From Asanoa sp. WMMD1127 (GTDB lineage: Bacteria > Actinomycetota > Actinomycetes > Mycobacteriales > Micromonosporaceae): 64,000 nucleotides of DNA. Below, one piece after another: positions 25,137 through 33,623 of the stretch. The notes beneath the pieces are model-generated. The model worked only from the letters and a program-made list of their open reading frames with translations, made no database searches and was not told the origin of the DNA. A program made the translations under genes and the position numbers. The stretch is taken from contig NZ_JARUBP010000001.1 of assembly GCF_029626225.1 (NCBI RefSeq), forward strand, positions 5,394,001 through 5,458,000, given 5' to 3'. Every line of letters starts with the position of its first letter. Position 1 is the first letter of the stretch.

Positions 25137-25263
25137 GACAGCCACGTTACGACCCTCGCCACGGGGTAGAGGGGTTCTGCCATTACCTGCTTCGACAGCC
25201 ACTCCCATCGGCGCCGTCGCCCGGGTTCCATGGACACCGTCACCCCCTGTGAAAGGACCTTCC

Positions 25264-26292
25264 GTGCTAGGAGCGATGTTGTACGCGCCCGGCGACGTTC
25301 GCGTCGAGGAGCGGGCCGCACCCCGGATCGAGCGTCCGACCGACGCCGTCATCCGGTTGGCCGCCACCTGCGTCTGCGGCTCTGACCTGTGGCCGTACCG
25401 CGGCATCGAGGACGTCGACGGGCCGAGCCCGATGGGTCACGAGTACGCCGGCGTCGTGGAGGAGGTCGGCGGCGAGGTCCGCGATGTCCGGCCCGGCCAG
25501 TTCGTCGTCGGGTCGTTCTTCGCGTCCGACAACACCTGTGAGATCTGCCGCGCCGGCTACCAGTCGTCGTGCGTGCACCGGGAGCCGGTCGGGGCGCTCG
25601 GCGCGCAGGCCGAGCGGCTGCGTGTGCCGCTGGCCGACGGGACGCTGGTCGCGACGCCCGAGATGCCGTCGGACGACCTGGTGCCCAGCCTGCTGGCGGC
25701 CTCGGACGTGCTCGGCACCGGCTGGTTCGGCGCGGTCGCGGCCCAGGTCGGCCCCGGCAAGACGGTCGCGGTCGTCGGCGACGGAGCGGTCGGGCTGCTC
25801 GGCGTGCTGGCCGCGAAGCACCTCGGCGCCGAGCGGATCATCGCGATGAGCCGCCACGCGCCGCGGCAGAAGCTGGCGCTCGACTACGGCGCCACGGACA
25901 TCGTGACCTCGCGTGGCGATGACGGGGTCGCGGAGATCAAGGAGCTGACCGGCGGGCTCGGCGCGCACTCGGTGATCGAGGCGGTCGGCACCCACGAGTC
26001 GATGATGCAGGCGATCCGGGCCACCCGACCCGGCGGGCACGTGGGCTACGTCGGTGTCGCGCACGGCGTCGAGCTGCCCGGCACCGAACTGTTCTTCTCG
26101 CACGTGCACCTGCACGGTGGCCCGGCGCCGGTCCGCCGCTTCCTGCCCGAGCTGATCGACCTGATCGTCCGCCGCGAGATCGACCCGGGCCGCGTCTTCG
26201 ACCTGACCCTGCCGTTGTCCCAGGCGGCGGAGGCGTACCGGGCGATGGACGAGCGCCGCGCGATCAAGGCCCTGCTGCGAGTGGAGAGCTGA
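25264..26292 (+). CDS. Zinc-dependent alcohol dehydrogenase family protein
   Basis: A 342-residue medium-chain dehydrogenase. Catalytic zinc ligands are Cys38 (CVCGSDLW) and His59 with Glu60 (GHEYAG). The structural-zinc loop reads SDNTCEICRAGYQSSC, so the first of the four usual cysteines is replaced by Asp89, with Cys92, Cys95 and Cys103 kept. The cofactor motif is VAVVGDGAVGLLGVL. GTG 25264 has AAAGGA about seven bases upstream; ATG 25276 is the alternative. The cupin gene begins in its stop codon. The neighbouring regulator suggests induction by a small hydrophobic compound. Confidence 0.88.
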   Translation: MLGAMLYAPGDVRVEERAAPRIERPTDAVIRLAATCVCGSDLWPYRGIEDVDGPSPMGHEYAGVVEEVGGEVRDVRPGQFVVGSFFASDNTCEICRAGYQSSCVHREPVGALGAQAERLRVPLADGTLVATPEMPSDDLVPSLLAASDVLGTGWFGAVAAQVGPGKTVAVVGDGAVGLLGVLAAKHLGAERIIAMSRHAPRQKLALDYGATDIVTSRGDDGVAEIKELTGGLGAHSVIEAVGTHESMMQAIRATRPGGHVGYVGVAHGVELPGTELFFSHVHLHGGPAPVRRFLPELIDLIVRREIDPGRVFDLTLPLSQAAEAYRAMDERRAIKALLRVES

Positions 26293-26696
26293 TGGAACTG
26301 CGACCCGTGAGCCCGACCGTGAAGACACCCGCGCAGAACTTCACCGGCGACGTCTACCTGACCCCCGTATACACCGGGTCGGGGCCGTCGCGGATGACGG
26401 TCGCGCTGGTGCGCTTCACCCCGGGCGCCCGCACGAACTGGCACAGCCACGCCGTCGGCCAGACCCTGCACGTGACGGAGGGCGTCGGCCTGGTCGGCAC
26501 CCGCGACGGCACGGTCCTGCGTATCCGCGCGGGCGACACGGTCGTCTGCCCACCGGGCGAGGAACACTGGCACGGCGCGACCGCCGAGACGTTCATGGCC
26601 CACCTGGCGATGCTGGAGGCCAAGCCGGACGGCGGCGACCCGACGACGTGGCTGGAGCCGGTCCCCGACGACCATTACCGGTCGACGACCACGTAG
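26292..26696 (+). CDS. Cupin-domain protein
   Basis: A 134-residue single cupin. Motif 1 appears as GARTNWHSHAVGQTLHVTEG, with two His and a downstream Glu position, and motif 2 as PPGEEHWHGATAE, so a metal site is likely. Its ATG overlaps the TGA of the alcohol dehydrogenase by one base, indicating translational coupling. Homologues next to dehydrogenases are often annotated as (R)-mandelonitrile lyase-like or quercetinase-like cupins. A specific function is not supported here. Confidence 0.85.
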   Translation: MELRPVSPTVKTPAQNFTGDVYLTPVYTGSGPSRMTVALVRFTPGARTNWHSHAVGQTLHVTEGVGLVGTRDGTVLRIRAGDTVVCPPGEEHWHGATAETFMAHLAMLEAKPDGGDPTTWLEPVPDDHYRSTTT

Positions 26697-26732
26697 CGCG
26701 CCGGCCGACTCCCCGCGACAGAATGGTGGCGC

Positions 26733-27767
26733 TCAGCGCGGCGGCGCGGTCGTGGTGCGGACGACGAGCGTGGGGGAGAGGGTGACCTGGGCCGACCGGC
26801 GGCCGCGGTCGCCGATCCGCGCCAGCAGCAGCCGGGCCGCGTCCACGCCGATCTGGCGGCCGGCCTGGTCGACGCTGGTCAGCGACACCTGGCTGAAGGC
26901 GGCGAAAGGCGTGTTGTCGTAGCCGGCCACGGAGATGTCGCCCGGCACCGACAGCCCCGCCTCGGCCACCGCGTCCAGCGCGCCCATCGCAGCGATGTCG
27001 GCGCCGGCGAAGATGGCGGTCGGTCGGACGGGCCGGGTGAGCAGTTCGCGGGCACCGGTGTAGCCGCCCTCCCGGGTGTACGTCGTCGAGACCACGTCGA
27101 TCTCGTCGCCGAGCCCGTGCCGGCGCATCGCGAGCCGGTATCCCTCGGCGCGGATCATGTTGGGCATCTCCTCGACGCACGACGGCTCGGTCTCCGGATG
27201 GGCGATGTGCGCGATGCGCCGGTGCCCCAGGCCCACCAGGTGGTCGACCACCAGCGCCGCGCCGACGGTGTCGTCGTCGGCGACCATGTCGAAGGTGGCG
27301 CTGCGGGCGTGCCGGCCGACGATCACCGTGGGGACGATGCCGGCGACGTGTTCGAGGTGCGCGCGCGGTGAGATCGGCGCGATCAGGATGATCCCGTCCA
27401 TGCTGCGGTCGATCATCGACTCGATGGTCCGGGCCTCCGCCTTCTCGCCGGCGCAGCCTGGGGCCAGCAGCACCTGGTAGTCCGTGTCGCGCAGCTGGTC
27501 GGTCACACCGGCCAGCACCTCGGGGAAGAACGGGTTGGCGATGTCGGGCACCATCACGCCCACGGTGTACGTCTGGCCGCGCAGGCCACGGGCCGCGGCG
27601 GACGGGCGATAGCCGAGGTCGGCGATCGCCCGGTGCACGCGGTCGCGCATCGCCGGGCTGGTGCCGTACGCGTTGCGCAGCACCTTGGACACGGCCGTGG
27701 TCGACACCTGCGCGTGCCGCGCGACGTCGACGATCGTGACCCGTCGTCGCTGCGCCGGGCGCGTCAT
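26733..27767 (-). CDS. LacI-family transcriptional regulator of the rhamnoside locus
   Basis: A 344-residue LacI/GalR regulator. The HTH (TIVDVARHAQVSTTAVSKVL, 11-30) is followed by the hinge region (SAAARGLRGQ) and a periplasmic-binding-protein-like domain (VGVMVPDIANPFFPEVLAG, FAGADIAAMGAL, SVAGYDNTPFA). ATG 27767 has GGGAGG ahead of it. It diverges from the sugar permease operon, and CG-centred palindromes lie between them, so it likely represses that operon until a rhamnoside or rhamnose-derived ligand binds. Confidence 0.92.
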   Translation of the reverse strand: MTRPAQRRRVTIVDVARHAQVSTTAVSKVLRNAYGTSPAMRDRVHRAIADLGYRPSAAARGLRGQTYTVGVMVPDIANPFFPEVLAGVTDQLRDTDYQVLLAPGCAGEKAEARTIESMIDRSMDGIILIAPISPRAHLEHVAGIVPTVIVGRHARSATFDMVADDDTVGAALVVDHLVGLGHRRIAHIAHPETEPSCVEEMPNMIRAEGYRLAMRRHGLGDEIDVVSTTYTREGGYTGARELLTRPVRPTAIFAGADIAAMGALDAVAEAGLSVPGDISVAGYDNTPFAAFSQVSLTSVDQAGRQIGVDAARLLLARIGDRGRRSAQVTLSPTLVVRTTTAPPR

Positions 27768-27787
27768 GTCCACCTCCCCGCCGCTGT

Positions 27788-27801
27788 GGAAAACGTTGCC
27801 G
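27788..27801 (-). promoter_or_regulatory. Candidate LacI-family operator close to the regulator start (weak)
   Basis: On the minus strand the sequence reads CGGCAACGTTTTCC. It shares the half-site GGCAACGTT and CG centre with the site at 27888-27901, but its second half is degenerate. Its position just upstream of the regulator start would suit autoregulation. Confidence 0.3.
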
Positions 27802-27887
27802 ACCGGCGTGAGGCTACGGACGGGCGGCGGCAACGGCAAGACCCTTGACGTCGTACAGGTGAACTCCTATGGTCGGGCGAAACATTT

Positions 27888-27901
27888 GGGCAACGTTACC
27901 C
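27888..27901 (+). promoter_or_regulatory. Candidate LacI-family operator (near-perfect CG-centred palindrome)
   Basis: GGGCAACGTTACCC is a 14-bp palindrome with a single mismatched pair, centred on CG as LacI-family operators usually are. It lies 41 bases before the permease start, where promoter overlap is expected. Confidence 0.5.
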
Positions 27902-27941
27902 ACGACATCCTCATCGGCCGAGGGATTGGCTGGCACGTTCG

Positions 27942-28841
27942 ATGAAACGTTTCAAAAGACCGGCGTCATCGTCCCGCCCGGGCCCGCCATGGTGGTTCGC
28001 CGCCCCGGCCATGGCGCTGTTCGCGTTCGTGGTCCTGGTCCCCAGCGTCCGCGGCGTCTACTACGCCTTCACCGACTGGGACGGGCTCGACCCGAGCTTC
28101 TCCTTCGTCGGCCTGGACAACTTCGTGGAGATGTTCCGTGATCCGGACGCGAAGGCGGCGATCTGGCACACGCTGCTGATCGCGTTTTCGATCACCCTCA
28201 TCCAGAACGGGTTCGGCCTGGCGCTCGCCCTCGGCGTCAACACGATGATCAAATCGCGCCACCTGCTCCGTGTCTTCCTGTTCGCTCCCGCCGTGATCAC
28301 GCCGATCGTCACCGCGTACCTCTGGCGCAACCTGCTCGCCCCCGACGGCGCCGTCAACAGCTTGCTGGGCGCCGTCGGCCTGCAGTCCTGGCAGCAGAAC
28401 TGGCTCGGCGACCCGGAGCTGGCCCTCTGGTCGATCGTCGGCGTGATCGTCTGGCAGTTCGGCGGCTACTCGATGGTCATCTTCCTGGCCGGCATGCAGT
28501 CGATCCCGCGTGACATCTACGACGCGGCCGCGATCGACGGCACCGGCCCGGTCAGACGGTTCTGGTCGGTGACCCGCCCGCTGCTCGCGCCCGCGTTCAC
28601 CATCAACCTGATGCTCTCGATCATCGGCGGCATCAAGCTCTTCGACCAGGTGTACGCGCTGACCGGCGGTGGGCCCGGCCACGCCACCGACACGCTGTCC
28701 ACCCTCATCTACAAGGACGCGTTCACGCTCGGCGAGTTCGGCTACAGCATCGCCCTCGCCGTCGTCCTCACCGCGATCGTCGCGGTCGTCTCCACCGGCC
28801 AGTACCTCTTCCTGGCTCGCAACGAGAGGGCGGCGTCGTGA
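27942..28841 (+). CDS. Sugar ABC transporter permease, MalF/LacF-like
   Basis: A 299-residue CUT1-type permease with six membrane helices and the coupling loop YDAAAIDGTGPVRRFW. It starts with a basic segment (MKRFKRP). The upstream region lacks a good ribosome binding site and a palindromic operator overlaps the start, so the start is somewhat uncertain. It overlaps the second permease by four bases. No ATPase gene is in the locus; as in other actinobacterial CUT1 systems, a shared MsiK-type ATPase elsewhere is presumed. Confidence 0.9.
   Translation: MKRFKRPASSSRPGPPWWFAAPAMALFAFVVLVPSVRGVYYAFTDWDGLDPSFSFVGLDNFVEMFRDPDAKAAIWHTLLIAFSITLIQNGFGLALALGVNTMIKSRHLLRVFLFAPAVITPIVTAYLWRNLLAPDGAVNSLLGAVGLQSWQQNWLGDPELALWSIVGVIVWQFGGYSMVIFLAGMQSIPRDIYDAAAIDGTGPVRRFWSVTRPLLAPAFTINLMLSIIGGIKLFDQVYALTGGGPGHATDTLSTLIYKDAFTLGEFGYSIALAVVLTAIVAVVSTGQYLFLARNERAAS
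27943..27954 (+). promoter_or_regulatory. Candidate LacI-family operator overlapping the permease start codon
   Basis: TGAAACGTTTCA is a perfect 12-bp palindrome with a central CG. It begins at the second base of the ATG (27942) of the first permease gene. GAAACGTTTC is a common LacI-family core. Repression would be by roadblock, unless the true start codon lies elsewhere. Confidence 0.5.
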
Positions 28842-29659
28842 ACCGCTACACCCGGCGTACGTTCGGCCTCGAGCTCGTCATGGTCGCGATCGCGCTCGTC
28901 GTCGCCTTCCCCGTCTACGTCCTGGTCAACCTCGCGGTCCGCCCACCGTCGGACACCTCGTCGCCGCTGCGGCCGACCCTGAGCCCGACGTTCGGCAACT
29001 TCGCGCAGGCGTGGCAGCAGGGCGCGCTGGGCGGCGCGTTGGCCAACAGCGCGCTGGTGACGGTGGCCAGCGTCATCATCGTCATCGCCATCTCGGCCCT
29101 GGCCGCGTATCCCTTGGCCCGGGTCACCGCCCGTTGGTCGCGCGGGGTGTTCCTGCTCATCATGTTGGGGCTGATGCTGCCGTTCCAGCTGGCCGCCCTC
29201 CCGCTCTACCAGACGATGCGCGACCTGGGCCTGCTCGGCAGCGCCTGGGCTCTCGTGCTGTTCTACTCCGGCCTGCAGGTGCCGCTCACCACGTTCCTCT
29301 ACATCGGATTCCTGCGCGCGCTGCCGCACGACTTCGAGGACGCCGCGTCGATCGACGGCGCCACGGCCTGGGAGTGCTTCCGGCACGTCGTGTTCCCGAT
29401 GCTCAAGCCCATCACCGTCACCGCGGTCGTGCTCAACGCGGTCAGCATCTGGAACGACTTCTTCACCCCGCTGCTCTATCTCTCCGGCAGCACGCAGCAG
29501 ACCGTGCCGGTGGCCATCTCCGGCTTCGTCGGGCAGTACGTCTCCGACTGGAACCTCATTTTCGCCGCCCTGCTGATCAGCATGATCCCGATCCTGGTCG
29601 TCTACTTCGCGCTGCAACGCAGCATCATCAACGGCTTCGCCGGAGGGCTGAAGGGATGA
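28838..29659 (+). CDS. Sugar ABC transporter permease, MalG-like
   Basis: A 273-residue permease with six membrane helices and the EAA-type loop EDAASIDGATAWECFRH. The GTG start overlaps the previous stop (GTGA), and its own stop overlaps the start of the intracellular rhamnosidase gene (ATGA), so import and hydrolysis are directly coupled. Length and motifs match the MalG group of the CUT1 family. Confidence 0.92.
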   Translation: MNRYTRRTFGLELVMVAIALVVAFPVYVLVNLAVRPPSDTSSPLRPTLSPTFGNFAQAWQQGALGGALANSALVTVASVIIVIAISALAAYPLARVTARWSRGVFLLIMLGLMLPFQLAALPLYQTMRDLGLLGSAWALVLFYSGLQVPLTTFLYIGFLRALPHDFEDAASIDGATAWECFRHVVFPMLKPITVTAVVLNAVSIWNDFFTPLLYLSGSTQQTVPVAISGFVGQYVSDWNLIFAALLISMIPILVVYFALQRSIINGFAGGLKG

Positions 29660-32328
29660 CGCATCCGTACGGCCTGCGAGCCGAACACCTCGTCGAACCG
29701 CTCGGGCTCGACGCCCGCCGGCCGAGGCTGTCCTGGCGCCTGCGCTCCGACCGGCGCGGCGCCGCGCAGAGCGCCTACCGCCTCACCGTCGCCGCTCGCC
29801 CGGCCGACCTCGACGACCCTCGTCGCCTGCTCTGGGACACCGGCCGCCGAGCGGGGGAGGAGGGCGAGGTAACCTGGGCCGGCCCGCCGCTGCAGTCGGC
29901 GCACCGCTACCACTGGCGGGTCGAGGTCTGGGACGAGCGGGGCGAAGGCCCCCGGGCGGCGCGGAGCTGGTTCGAGACGGGCCTGCTGCACCCGGACGAC
30001 TGGACCGCGGTGTGGATCGCACGCGATCCCGGCAGCCTGCCGCTCGTCGACCCGCCGACGGACGAGGACGAGCCGACCCGGCCGGCCCTCCAGCTGCGGC
30101 GGGCTTTCCAGCTCGGACAGGCGCCGGTGCGCGGCCGCCTCTACGCCACCGCCCGCGGTGTCTACGAGCCCCGACTCAACGGCCGGCGCGTGGGCGACGT
30201 CGAGCTCGCGCCCGGCTGGACCGAGTACCACCACCGCATCCAGTACCAGACCTACGACGTCACCGACCTGCTCCGCCCAGGCGCCAACGTGCTCGGCGCG
30301 CTCGTCGGCGACGGCTGGTGGTCGGGATACGTCGGCTTCGACCCGCGCCGCGCCGCCGGGCACTACGGCGACCACCCCAGCTTCCTGGCGCAGCTGGTCG
30401 TCGACTTCGCCGACGGCTCGCGACAGGTCGTCGCCACCGACGCCGACTGGGTCGAACGACCCGGCCCGATCCGCTTCGCCGACCTGCTGATGGGGGAGCA
30501 CGTCGACGCCCGTTTCGCGGCGCCGGGCTGGGACGCGCCGGACGGCGCCGACGCCGGCTTTACCGCGGTGCGGGTCGACGCCACCGCGCCCGGACCGCTC
30601 GTGGCCGAGCCGGACCAGCCGATGCGCGTGACGCGCGAGCTGCGGCCGGTGGCCGTGGACCGCCGGTCACCGGGCCGGAGCATCGTCGACTTCGGACAGA
30701 ACCTGGTCGGCCGGGTGCGGCTGACCGTGCGTGGCGCCACCGCCGGTCAACGGATCACCCTGCGACATGCAGAGGTTCTCGACGACGGCGAGCTCTACCT
30801 CGCCAACCTGCGCCGCGCCCTGGCCACCGACAGCTATGTCGCCGCCGGCGCCGGCGAGGAGGTTTTCGAGCCACGGTTCACCATCCACGGCTTCCGTTAC
30901 GTGGAGGTGGCCAACCACCCGGACGGGATCGAGGTCGTCGCCCGGGTGCTGCACAACGACATCCCGTTCGACGGCTCGTTCGAGTGCTCGGACCCGCTGG
31001 TGAACCGGCTGCAGTCCAACATCGTCTGGGGCCAGCGCGGCAACTTCGTCGCGGTGCCCACCGACTGCCCGCAGCGGGACGAGCGGCTCGGCTGGCTGGC
31101 CGACGCGCAGATCTTCGCGCCCACCGCCAGTCGCAACGCCGACGTCTCGGCCTTCCTCGCGCGCTGGCTGCGCGACGTCGTCGACGGTCAGGACGCCGAC
31201 GGGGCCTTCCGGGACGTCGCGCCGGCGGTGGGCCTGGACCGGGAGGCCGCCCCGGCCTGGGGTGACGCCGGTGTGCTCGTCCCGTGGCACCTCTGGCGCG
31301 CCTACGGCGACCGGGCGGCGCTCGAGCGCTCGTTCCCGTCGATGGTGGCCTGGGTCGACCACGTCCGCCGGCACAACCCGGACCTGCGCTGGCGGCGACA
31401 CACCGGCAACTCCTACGGCGACTGGCTGCAGGTCGACGCGTTGACGCCGCGCGACGTGCTGTCCACGGCGTACTTCGCGCGCAGCACCGAGATCGTCGCG
31501 GACGCGGCCGAGGTGCTCGGCCAGCACGACGTCGCGGCGGCGCACCGCGGGTTGCACGGCGCGATCCGCGCCGCGTTCGTCGACTCGTACGTGGGCGACG
31601 ACGGCACGGTGGAAGGCGGCACGCAGACCGCGTACCTGCTGGCGCTCGCGTTCGGCTTGGTGCCGGCGCCGCTCGTGCCCACCGCCGTCGGGCACCTCGC
31701 GGCCGACATCGAGAAGCGCGACGTCCGGCTCACCACGGGCTTCCTCGGCGTGGCCCTGCTCTGCCCGGTGCTGGCCGACCACGGGCGGGCCGACCTGGCG
31801 TACGCGCTGCTGCACCAGGAGGAGTTCCCGAGCTGGGGTTACACGATCCGGCACGGGGCCACGACGATCTGGGAGCGGTGGGACGGCTGGACCGAGCACG
31901 GTGGCTTCCAGTCGGCCGCGATGAACTCGTTCAACCACTACAGCCTCGGCAGCGTCGGCGACTGGCTCTTCGGCCGCGTCGCCGGCATCGACCAGACGCC
32001 CGGCTCCGTCGGCTACCGCGAGCTGTGGTTGCGCCCGACGCCGGGTGGCCGCCTCCACTGGGCCCGTGCCCAGCAGGAGACCGTGCGCGGCACGGTCGCG
32101 TGTGGATGGTCTGTGAAGGACGGTCGGATCACCGTGACCGTCGCCGTGCCGCCGGGGAGCAGCGCGCTCCTCGAGATCCCCACGTCGGATGCCGCCGGCG
32201 TCAAGGAAGGCGGCCGACCCGCCGCCGCACAGCCGGGCGTGGACACGGTCCAGCCGTCAGCCACCGGAGTCACGGTCCGGCTGGCGTCGGGGCGCTACAC
32301 CTTCAGCGCCGCACGCCAGGGCGCCTAA
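29656..32328 (+). CDS. Alpha-L-rhamnosidase, GH78, cytoplasmic
   Basis: An 890-residue GH78 enzyme without a signal peptide, so it should act on imported rhamnosides. Domain order: an N-terminal beta domain (YGLRAEHLVEPLGLDARRPR), a second beta domain with the PGWTEYHHRIQYQTYDVTDLL stretch near 190-210, a concanavalin-like part (IVDFGQNLVGRVRL), the (alpha/alpha)6 barrel and a C-terminal beta sandwich. The catalytic region contains TDCPQRDERLGW with Asp470. A later TTIWERWDGW holds another conserved acidic residue. It is fused by overlap to the permease genes and precedes the binding-protein gene by 26 bases. Confidence 0.92.
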   Translation: MTHPYGLRAEHLVEPLGLDARRPRLSWRLRSDRRGAAQSAYRLTVAARPADLDDPRRLLWDTGRRAGEEGEVTWAGPPLQSAHRYHWRVEVWDERGEGPRAARSWFETGLLHPDDWTAVWIARDPGSLPLVDPPTDEDEPTRPALQLRRAFQLGQAPVRGRLYATARGVYEPRLNGRRVGDVELAPGWTEYHHRIQYQTYDVTDLLRPGANVLGALVGDGWWSGYVGFDPRRAAGHYGDHPSFLAQLVVDFADGSRQVVATDADWVERPGPIRFADLLMGEHVDARFAAPGWDAPDGADAGFTAVRVDATAPGPLVAEPDQPMRVTRELRPVAVDRRSPGRSIVDFGQNLVGRVRLTVRGATAGQRITLRHAEVLDDGELYLANLRRALATDSYVAAGAGEEVFEPRFTIHGFRYVEVANHPDGIEVVARVLHNDIPFDGSFECSDPLVNRLQSNIVWGQRGNFVAVPTDCPQRDERLGWLADAQIFAPTASRNADVSAFLARWLRDVVDGQDADGAFRDVAPAVGLDREAAPAWGDAGVLVPWHLWRAYGDRAALERSFPSMVAWVDHVRRHNPDLRWRRHTGNSYGDWLQVDALTPRDVLSTAYFARSTEIVADAAEVLGQHDVAAAHRGLHGAIRAAFVDSYVGDDGTVEGGTQTAYLLALAFGLVPAPLVPTAVGHLAADIEKRDVRLTTGFLGVALLCPVLADHGRADLAYALLHQEEFPSWGYTIRHGATTIWERWDGWTEHGGFQSAAMNSFNHYSLGSVGDWLFGRVAGIDQTPGSVGYRELWLRPTPGGRLHWARAQQETVRGTVACGWSVKDGRITVTVAVPPGSSALLEIPTSDAAGVKEGGRPAAAQPGVDTVQPSATGVTVRLASGRYTFSAARQGA

Positions 32329-32354
32329 CTCAGAACGCACCAACAGGAGTGCAG

Positions 32355-33623
32355 ATGAAGACAGTGAAACTGACGGCTCTGGTCGCGGCGACGGTCGCCG
32401 TCACCCTGGCGGCCGCGTGCAGCGGCGGCACGAACGCCGCGTCCGGCGACAAGGCCGAGGACAACACCCTCACCCTGGCGTCCGTCGACCAGGGCTCCGT
32501 CGAGGAGGTCGTCAAGGCCTTCGAGGCCCAGAACCCCGGCGTGAAGGTCAACTTCACGACCAGCGGCGCCGACCAGTACCAGCAGCAGATCCGCACCCAG
32601 CTCGCCTCGGGCACCGCGCCGGACGTGATGTCGGTGTGGCCGGGCAACGGCAACCCGGGCGCCACCTACGTGCTGGCCAAGCCGGGCTACCTGCTCGACC
32701 TGTCGGACCAGGCGTGGGCCGCGAAGTATCCGGACGCGGTGAAGAGCGTCGCGCAGTACGACGGCAAGACGTACAACGCGATCTTCGGTCTCAACGGGAT
32801 CGGCGCGGTCTACAACGAGGACGCCATGCGCAAGGCGGGACTCACGGCGCCGCAGACCTGGACCCAGCTGATCGAGTTCTGCCAGGCCGCCAAGGGAAAG
32901 GGCACGCCGGCGTTCGCCCTCGGCATCCAGGACAACTGGGTGACTCAGCTCGTCCTTTACGCCCTGGTGGCCACCACCGTCTACGCCGGTGACCGCGAGT
33001 TCGACGCGAAGATGCAGGCCGGGCAGGCGACCTTCGCCAACTCGCCGTGGACGACCGCGATGGCCAGGTACCAGGACATGGACAAGGCGGGCTGCTTCCA
33101 GAAGAACCCACTGGGCACCAGCTACGAGGCCAGCCAGGAGCTCGCCGCCACCGGAAAGACGCTGGGCCTCGTGCAGGGCAACTGGGTGATCGCGCTGCTC
33201 AAGAAGAAGAACCCGAGTGGCACGTTCACCATCAAGGCGCTGCCCGCCAGCGACGACCCGGCCGGCTTCATCATGCCCGCGGCCGCCGGCGCCGGCTACG
33301 GCGTCAACGCCAAGGCGAAGAACAAGGACCTGGCGCTGAAATTCGTCAACTTCGTCATGTCGCCGGAGGGCATGAACCTCTACGTCAAGCAGCAGGGCGG
33401 CGTGCCGGCCCTCGCCGACACCGGTTATGACCTCGACCCGTCGCTGGCCGAGCTGGCGACCTTCATCAATGGCAACCGCACGGTGCCGTTCATGGACCAG
33501 CTCTGGCCCAACGCCAAGGTGCAGCAAACCATGCTCAGCGGTCTGCAGGAGATCTTCAGCGGACAGTCCACACCGGACAAGGTGCTGGCCGCGATGGACG
33601 CCGACTACAAAGCCGGCGCGTGA
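32355..33623 (+). CDS. Sugar ABC transporter substrate-binding lipoprotein
   Basis: A 422-residue CUT1-type extracellular binding protein. The N-terminus MKTVKLTALVAATVAVTLAA leads to the lipobox AAAC, so it is a Sec-exported lipoprotein. The mature protein contains VVKAFEAQNPGVKVNF and ASGTAPDVMSVWPGNG, characteristic of family 1 binding proteins. GGAG precedes the ATG. It should deliver a rhamnose-containing oligosaccharide or glycoside to the two permeases. Unusually, it lies after the hydrolase gene rather than before the permeases. GH1 overlaps its stop by four bases. Confidence 0.92.
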   Translation: MKTVKLTALVAATVAVTLAAACSGGTNAASGDKAEDNTLTLASVDQGSVEEVVKAFEAQNPGVKVNFTTSGADQYQQQIRTQLASGTAPDVMSVWPGNGNPGATYVLAKPGYLLDLSDQAWAAKYPDAVKSVAQYDGKTYNAIFGLNGIGAVYNEDAMRKAGLTAPQTWTQLIEFCQAAKGKGTPAFALGIQDNWVTQLVLYALVATTVYAGDREFDAKMQAGQATFANSPWTTAMARYQDMDKAGCFQKNPLGTSYEASQELAATGKTLGLVQGNWVIALLKKKNPSGTFTIKALPASDDPAGFIMPAAAGAGYGVNAKAKNKDLALKFVNFVMSPEGMNLYVKQQGGVPALADTGYDLDPSLAELATFINGNRTVPFMDQLWPNAKVQQTMLSGLQEIFSGQSTPDKVLAAMDADYKAGA

